In this document: positions 57,901 through 60,391 of the stretch, one piece after another
Layout of the letters: the number at the start of each line of letters is the position of its first letter
Position numbering within the stretch: position 1 is the first letter of the stretch
Assembly (NCBI GenBank): GCA_949292725.1
Contig: CASFAQ010000008.1
Location: forward strand, 1 to 60,391
Direction of reading: 5' to 3'
DNA from: an uncultured Eubacteriales bacterium
GTDB taxonomy: Bacteria > Bacillota > Clostridia > Lachnospirales > Lachnospiraceae
DNA: 60,391 bases
Notes under the pieces: generated by a model
What the model was told of the DNA's origin: nothing
The model's database searches: none
Seen by the model: only the letters and a program-made list of their open reading frames with translations
Made by a program: the position numbers and the translations under genes

Positions 57901-58021
57901 AATCAAGAAGCTCAAGTCCGGAAAGCGCTACTATGTAAAAGTACGTGCATACAATCTTGACGGCAAGAAGAAGATCACCGGCAAATGGAGCAAAGTAAAG
58001 ACAGTAAAAAAAGTTAAATAA
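54947..58021 (+). CDS. Secreted GH97-family glycoside hydrolase with CBM and Fn3-like modules
   Basis: 1024 aa. Signal peptide (~1-37), GH97 N-terminal beta-sandwich and TIM barrel (~40-680): SVWSWWSTASDNIDYESMMD, LVDYGWEIWDN, GVKGVKVDYIESDSQYAMKN, NFHGCTDPNGENRTYPN. The Asp in VKVDYIE suggests the retaining (alpha-galactosidase-like) group, though alpha-glucosidase is possible. A CBM35/6-like beta domain (~690-820; YYEAEDAVLSGNAAV) and an Ig-like domain (~825-900) follow, then a lysine-rich Fn3-type repeat (~925-1024). AGGAGG precedes ATG 54947. Confidence 0.92.
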   Translation: MNKKVKNAVLSSVVTASMLLGVLSPLSIFPSEGVAEAAVMGDEGADGLTQIDVLSVSSPDEKIRVQIWDDANGAYYYSAYLNDYVVFQCSPVGIVTQDVDLSEGLSLDESSVKITDGKDEYDIIQGPVNHVSKEYKELEFKLTKDNADMVMQFRVSNDGMAYRYLVDTDRIRDDESVSITSEESSFVLPDGGTIWANSQSATYEGGRYEKRSMSQVKSSNASYSTPVLAEIPEANGAWALLSEASVYNNEDPYCASVFQTKAGDKALKVKFGVRLIGEDDMSKHGYVGDRPHEDVKTVNFTDTFETPYRAAIIGESLNDIVSSTLISDLNPPAEGDFSWVIPGTSVWSWWSTASDNIDYESMMDYIDFCSNSGIEYCLVDYGWEIWDNYEEKIRGLVEYANERDVALILWYGVHKWDAKHIFDLDNVDDIEEQFAWCEQMGVKGVKVDYIESDSQYAMKNMYWIADIAAKHHLVVNFHGCTDPNGENRTYPNILSSEAVCGMEYFKWSDASPIETLMLLPLTRNVIGSMEYTPALQTHPRSPATSGFMLSMCIQYESAVQTFAQSGYVYPGYTGFSLIADVPNTWDETKLLEAYPGEYITLARRSGDNWYVGSMTKEAGACDIYLDFLDPGCTYNAYIYQDNNDGSDIELSKTTVRQGDNISVPLLENGGCAIKLTKNDPVKWTVYDNYNYYEAEDAVLSGNAAVKDEIAAVSGRAYVNGLGSSSSNSITFDNINVPEDGTYQFKIYLISSSESNLKVDINNGEDVISLSGLVGIKGDWGDSVGDSGGYIDIYLHEGDNTITLYNDSGNSPSIDRIAVSKALISDAQVTLSQSEYEYSGSECMPSVTVVRDGKTLTEGEQYELFYSNNINEGTAAVYITGINGYGGRIVKEYTIKAKNVTVTPPADNGSMTTTNPAVNAPAEVTKTVSAPGRVKIKSAKSAAKRKITVKYKKLKGVSGYQIAYGTNKKLKKSKTLTVKGNKAKAVIKKLKSGKRYYVKVRAYNLDGKKKITGKWSKVKTVKKVK

Positions 58022-58052
58022 ACAGCATAATTTTCCCCTTTCATACTGACAG

Positions 58053-58105
58053 CAGGCAGTCCGTAAAATGTATCTGTATTTTATGGATTGCCTGTGTTAT
58101 TATAT
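58053..58105 (+). terminator. Terminator of the GH97 gene
   Basis: 17-bp stem (58053-58069 with 58078-58094), two G-U pairs, T-rich tail. Confidence 0.8.
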
Positions 58106-58122
58106 ACTTCGAGGTGACAAAA

Positions 58123-58932
58123 ATGTTAATAGATTTTCATACGCATATTTTTCCTGACAAGGTTGCGGCAGGTGCAATTAAGAGCCTGAAGCAGGGAATG
58201 GTAAATGCAGGTAATCCCGTATATAATGAGCATAGCGACGGAACTCTTTACGGACTTAAGAGGATTATGAGGGAGACGGGAGTTGATAAAAGCGTTATTC
58301 TTCCCATTGCTACAAAGGAAAGACATACGGACAGTATTAATGCATTTGCAAAGAAGGTCAGGTGCGATGAGGTTGAGCCGTTTGCAACCGTATATCCTCT
58401 GGGAACAAATGTGACTGATACCATGGAGCGAATTGCTGAGGATGGCTTTAAAGGTATTAAGATTCACCATGAGTTTCAGATGCTTGACGTGGATTCAAAG
58501 CAGAGCATACAGGTGCTTAAAAAAGCAGAACAGCTGGGTCTTATTGTAGTAATACATGCGGGAAGCGACGTGGGATTTGCGGGTCCCGTGCGTTGCACTC
58601 CGAAAAAAATACATAATATACTGGGTGAGGTGAGCGGCAATAATATTATTGCCGCGCATCTTGGTGGATTTGACATGTGGGATGATGTGATGAGATATCT
58701 TGTGGGAACCCCGATATACATGGATACCGCATTCCTGTCATTGTTTATAGACAGGGACGTATACAGACAGATTATAAAGGAACATGGTTCCGATAAGATA
58801 ATTTTTGGCAGTGATAATCCATGGGAGAATCCGGCGGATACGCTTAGTGCACTTAAGGAGCTTGAACTTTCCAAGGAGGAGTTTGAGAATATAACTTATA
58901 GGAATGCAACAAAATTATTAAATCTTACTTGA
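58123..58932 (+). CDS. Amidohydrolase-2-type metal-dependent hydrolase
   Basis: 269 aa. TIM-barrel hydrolase with metal ligands DFHTHIF at the start, IKIHHEFQ mid-chain, VIHAGSD, AHLGG, and FGSDNPWENP (final Asp). The family includes ACMSD-type decarboxylases and other hydrolases; substrate unknown. GTG 58114 is in frame, but GAGGTG is best placed for ATG 58123. Confidence 0.9.
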   Translation: MLIDFHTHIFPDKVAAGAIKSLKQGMVNAGNPVYNEHSDGTLYGLKRIMRETGVDKSVILPIATKERHTDSINAFAKKVRCDEVEPFATVYPLGTNVTDTMERIAEDGFKGIKIHHEFQMLDVDSKQSIQVLKKAEQLGLIVVIHAGSDVGFAGPVRCTPKKIHNILGEVSGNNIIAAHLGGFDMWDDVMRYLVGTPIYMDTAFLSLFIDRDVYRQIIKEHGSDKIIFGSDNPWENPADTLSALKELELSKEEFENITYRNATKLLNLT

Positions 58933-58957
58933 CAAAGTGAATAGGCAGGTATATATT
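58929..58957 (+). promoter_or_regulatory. Promoter of the lipoprotein gene
   Basis: TTGACA (58929-58934), 17-nt spacer, TATATT (58952-58957); the -35 overlaps the stop codon of the amidohydrolase gene. Confidence 0.7.
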
Positions 58958-59011
58958 TATTGTCACAATGTAAGCAAAGCGTTAAATATATATAAAAAAG
59001 AGGGGATTGGA

Positions 59012-60055
59012 ATGAAAAAGAGGATTATTGCAGCGTTCGTCATTATGTGTATGATTTTTACACTTACCGGATGTATGGAAGCCAGCTGGTCTATTAAGAT
59101 TTCAAAGGACGGTACGGTAACGTCTGATATGATGGCTTATTATAATAGAGAAGGATATTATAGCTGGTTTGAGGACATAGTGGGCTCGGAAAGCATGTCC
59201 TTGGAAGAATTTGATTCACTTATGACGGAGAGCGGTTTTCAGATTCAGAACGTAGACGGAGTGGATTATTATGTGGATACTACACAGACAGAGCATGATG
59301 CATCTACAATAGTCGGCGCTGCTAAAGGCGACAGGGCGACGTCGGTTAATGGCGAATACCAGATGTGGGAGACCGGGATCAGGATTAATCTCGATCAGCT
59401 GGCGGAAGAGCGGGATATGGAACTTGATGATGAGGATTATTCCAAAAAAGAGATGAAACAGTTAAAGAAGCTTATGAAATCCAGCTATATCGTGATATCG
59501 GCTGAATTTGACTATGACATAACAGTGACGGATTCTTTAGCGATAAGGGATGAGTCCAATCCTAAGAAGGTTAAATGGAGAATAAGTTTTGCGGACCTTA
59601 AGGGCAATATATATGCGCTGTGTAATTCTCAGATTCTGGTGAGTGGAGTTACTCAGGGAGCAAGCTATAAGAATCCTGTGACCCTTAATTATCAGGGTGC
59701 AGCCACGGCTGTATCGGGTGGACGTAGTGTTGTAAGCGGAGAGAGCTTTGGAGATCATGGTCAGCATACGGTCATACTCACTTCCGCAGAGGGAGAACAA
59801 AGGACAGTGACCTTCTTTATAGATAAAAAGAAACCGGTCATTAAGAAGATTAAGGATAAAAAGTTATATAAAAAGGGAAAGACTTTTAGTGTTGCCGATA
59901 AAGACAGCGGTATAACAAAAGTTACCATTAACGGCAAGAAAGCAAAAGAAACGGGAAAAGAGAATACTTTTGTTCTTAATAAAAAGGGAAAGAACAGAAT
60001 CGTTGTAAAAGATGGCGTAGGCAATGTAAGCAGAATGACAGTAAGGGTTAAGTAG
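59012..60055 (+). CDS. Lipoprotein with C-terminal Ig-like domain
   Basis: 347 aa. Lipobox LTGC near residue 20 after a hydrophobic signal. The mature N-terminus (WSIKISKDGTVTSDMMAYYN) resembles LppM/DUF3153-type lipoproteins. The last ~90 residues form a lysine-rich Ig-like domain (FFIDKKKPVIKKIKDKKLYK). The function is unknown. ATG 59012 is preceded by GAGGGGA; the upstream ATG 58937 lies inside the promoter. Confidence 0.82.
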   Translation: MKKRIIAAFVIMCMIFTLTGCMEASWSIKISKDGTVTSDMMAYYNREGYYSWFEDIVGSESMSLEEFDSLMTESGFQIQNVDGVDYYVDTTQTEHDASTIVGAAKGDRATSVNGEYQMWETGIRINLDQLAEERDMELDDEDYSKKEMKQLKKLMKSSYIVISAEFDYDITVTDSLAIRDESNPKKVKWRISFADLKGNIYALCNSQILVSGVTQGASYKNPVTLNYQGAATAVSGGRSVVSGESFGDHGQHTVILTSAEGEQRTVTFFIDKKKPVIKKIKDKKLYKKGKTFSVADKDSGITKVTINGKKAKETGKENTFVLNKKGKNRIVVKDGVGNVSRMTVRVK

Positions 60056-60084
60056 ACGTAGAGAATCGTACATTATAGATAAAT

Positions 60085-60109
60085 GGGCAGCGCCTGGCTG
60101 CCTGTTTTT
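60085..60109 (+). terminator. Terminator of the lipoprotein gene
   Basis: GGCAGC (60086-60091)/GCTGCC (60097-60102) stem, 5-nt loop, TGTTTTT tail. Confidence 0.85.
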
Positions 60110-60337
60110 CGTGGCAATAATGCCGTGGCATATCATTATGTCGAGATGAGGACTTGAGTAGTCACCTGCACTGGGATTTTTGATATTTGGGCTCTGGTTC
60201 TTTATGCTGGGATTATTTATTGTAAAGTTATAGAATAAAAAACCATGCCAGACAGACCACGCCACATGCAATAGTATCGGAATTCAAATTTTTGCTGTCA
60301 AGCATTTTTGAAAATGTCCCAAAATAATTGAAACATT
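60110..60337. other. Non-coding stretch at the right edge
   Basis: No supported gene. From about 60289 the sequence TGTCAAGCATTTTTGAAAAT and AATGTCCC resembles ends of some insertion sequences, but the partner end and transposase lie outside the window. Confidence 0.3.
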
Positions 60338-60365
60338 AGCCCCGGCATTTGCTGGGGCTTTTGTG
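60338..60365 (+). terminator. Terminator-like hairpin at the right edge
   Basis: AGCCCC (60338-60343)/GGGGCT (60354-60359) with a 10-nt loop, then TTTTGTG. It may belong to a mobile-element end. Confidence 0.6.
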
Positions 60366-60391
60366 TATTTACAGCAACAGTCCGTTCTTGG

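Noticed and set aside
59864..60271. Minus-strand frame at the right end
   Set aside because: It lies opposite the lipoprotein gene and has no ribosome site or recognisable motif.

Overview
The window reads as chromosomal DNA of an anaerobic, fibre-degrading Firmicute, most likely a Lachnospiraceae member (Butyrivibrio/Roseburia/Lachnospira-like). Supporting signs are strong AGGAGG ribosome sites, sigmaA-type TTGACA-17-TATAAT promoters, oxygen-sensitive glycyl-radical enzymes (pyruvate formate-lyase and class III ribonucleotide reductase), a 2[4Fe-4S] ferredoxin, lysine-rich Big_2-type extracellular modules, a Gram-positive Tad pilus locus with DUF5702, and remnants of sporulation-type genes (bofA-like, yaaL-like, YaaH-type GH18, CwlD-like amidase). 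Genus cannot be fixed from sequence alone.

Layout. 1-6.3 kb: a secreted CBM9-like protein (cut by the window edge), a Big_2 esterase, and a surface O-acetylation pair (DHHW/AlgX-like gene plus an MBOAT gene broken by four frame disruptions). 6.4-8.5 kb: malQ, DUF2508 and bofA-like genes. 8.5-16.6 kb: a complete Tad/Flp pilus operon from a strong promoter (prepilin peptidase, TadZ-like, TadA, fused TadB/C, a 55-residue Flp1 pilin, DUF5702, two TadE-like pseudopilins, a DUF6382-like protein). 16.6-25.3 kb: a corrinoid-activator-like ASKHA protein divergent from rhomboid-HIT-murG, an unknown membrane protein, pgi, ferredoxin, DUF1858, an ABC remnant, mecA, and a structured leader before a small gene. 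25.4-30.8 kb: GH18, amidase, sua5, a phosphatase-like protein without the catalytic Cys, rpiB, proC. 30.8-39.3 kb: the F-type ATP synthase operon (Na+-type c subunit; gamma subunit with an apparent internal deletion) and ywmB. 39.4-45 kb: a large exported protein, M29 aminopeptidase, RsmF-like methyltransferase, Gx transporter. 45-51.6 kb: pflA-pflB (pflB broken) divergent from nrdD-nrdG, which carries tandem NrdR boxes, then a thioesterase. 51.7-52 kb: a graveyard of a group II intron 5' end, a nitroreductase tail and a radical-SAM head. 52-60.4 kb: CE15-like glucuronoyl esterase, AraC regulator, GH97 enzyme, amidohydrolase, lipoprotein, and a possible mobile-element end.

How it fits together: the flanking secreted CAZymes (CBM9-like protein, esterase, CE15, GH97) and malQ describe a cell that attacks plant or storage polysaccharide at its surface; the Tad pilus could provide attachment to that substrate; the PFL, anaerobic RNR and Na+-type ATPase genes are the anaerobic energy and DNA-precursor core. 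Three genes expected to matter (MBOAT, pflB, atpG) carry deletions relative to their families. Either this is real gene decay or the assembly has small deletions; raw reads would settle it. I saw no tRNA, rRNA or CRISPR array.
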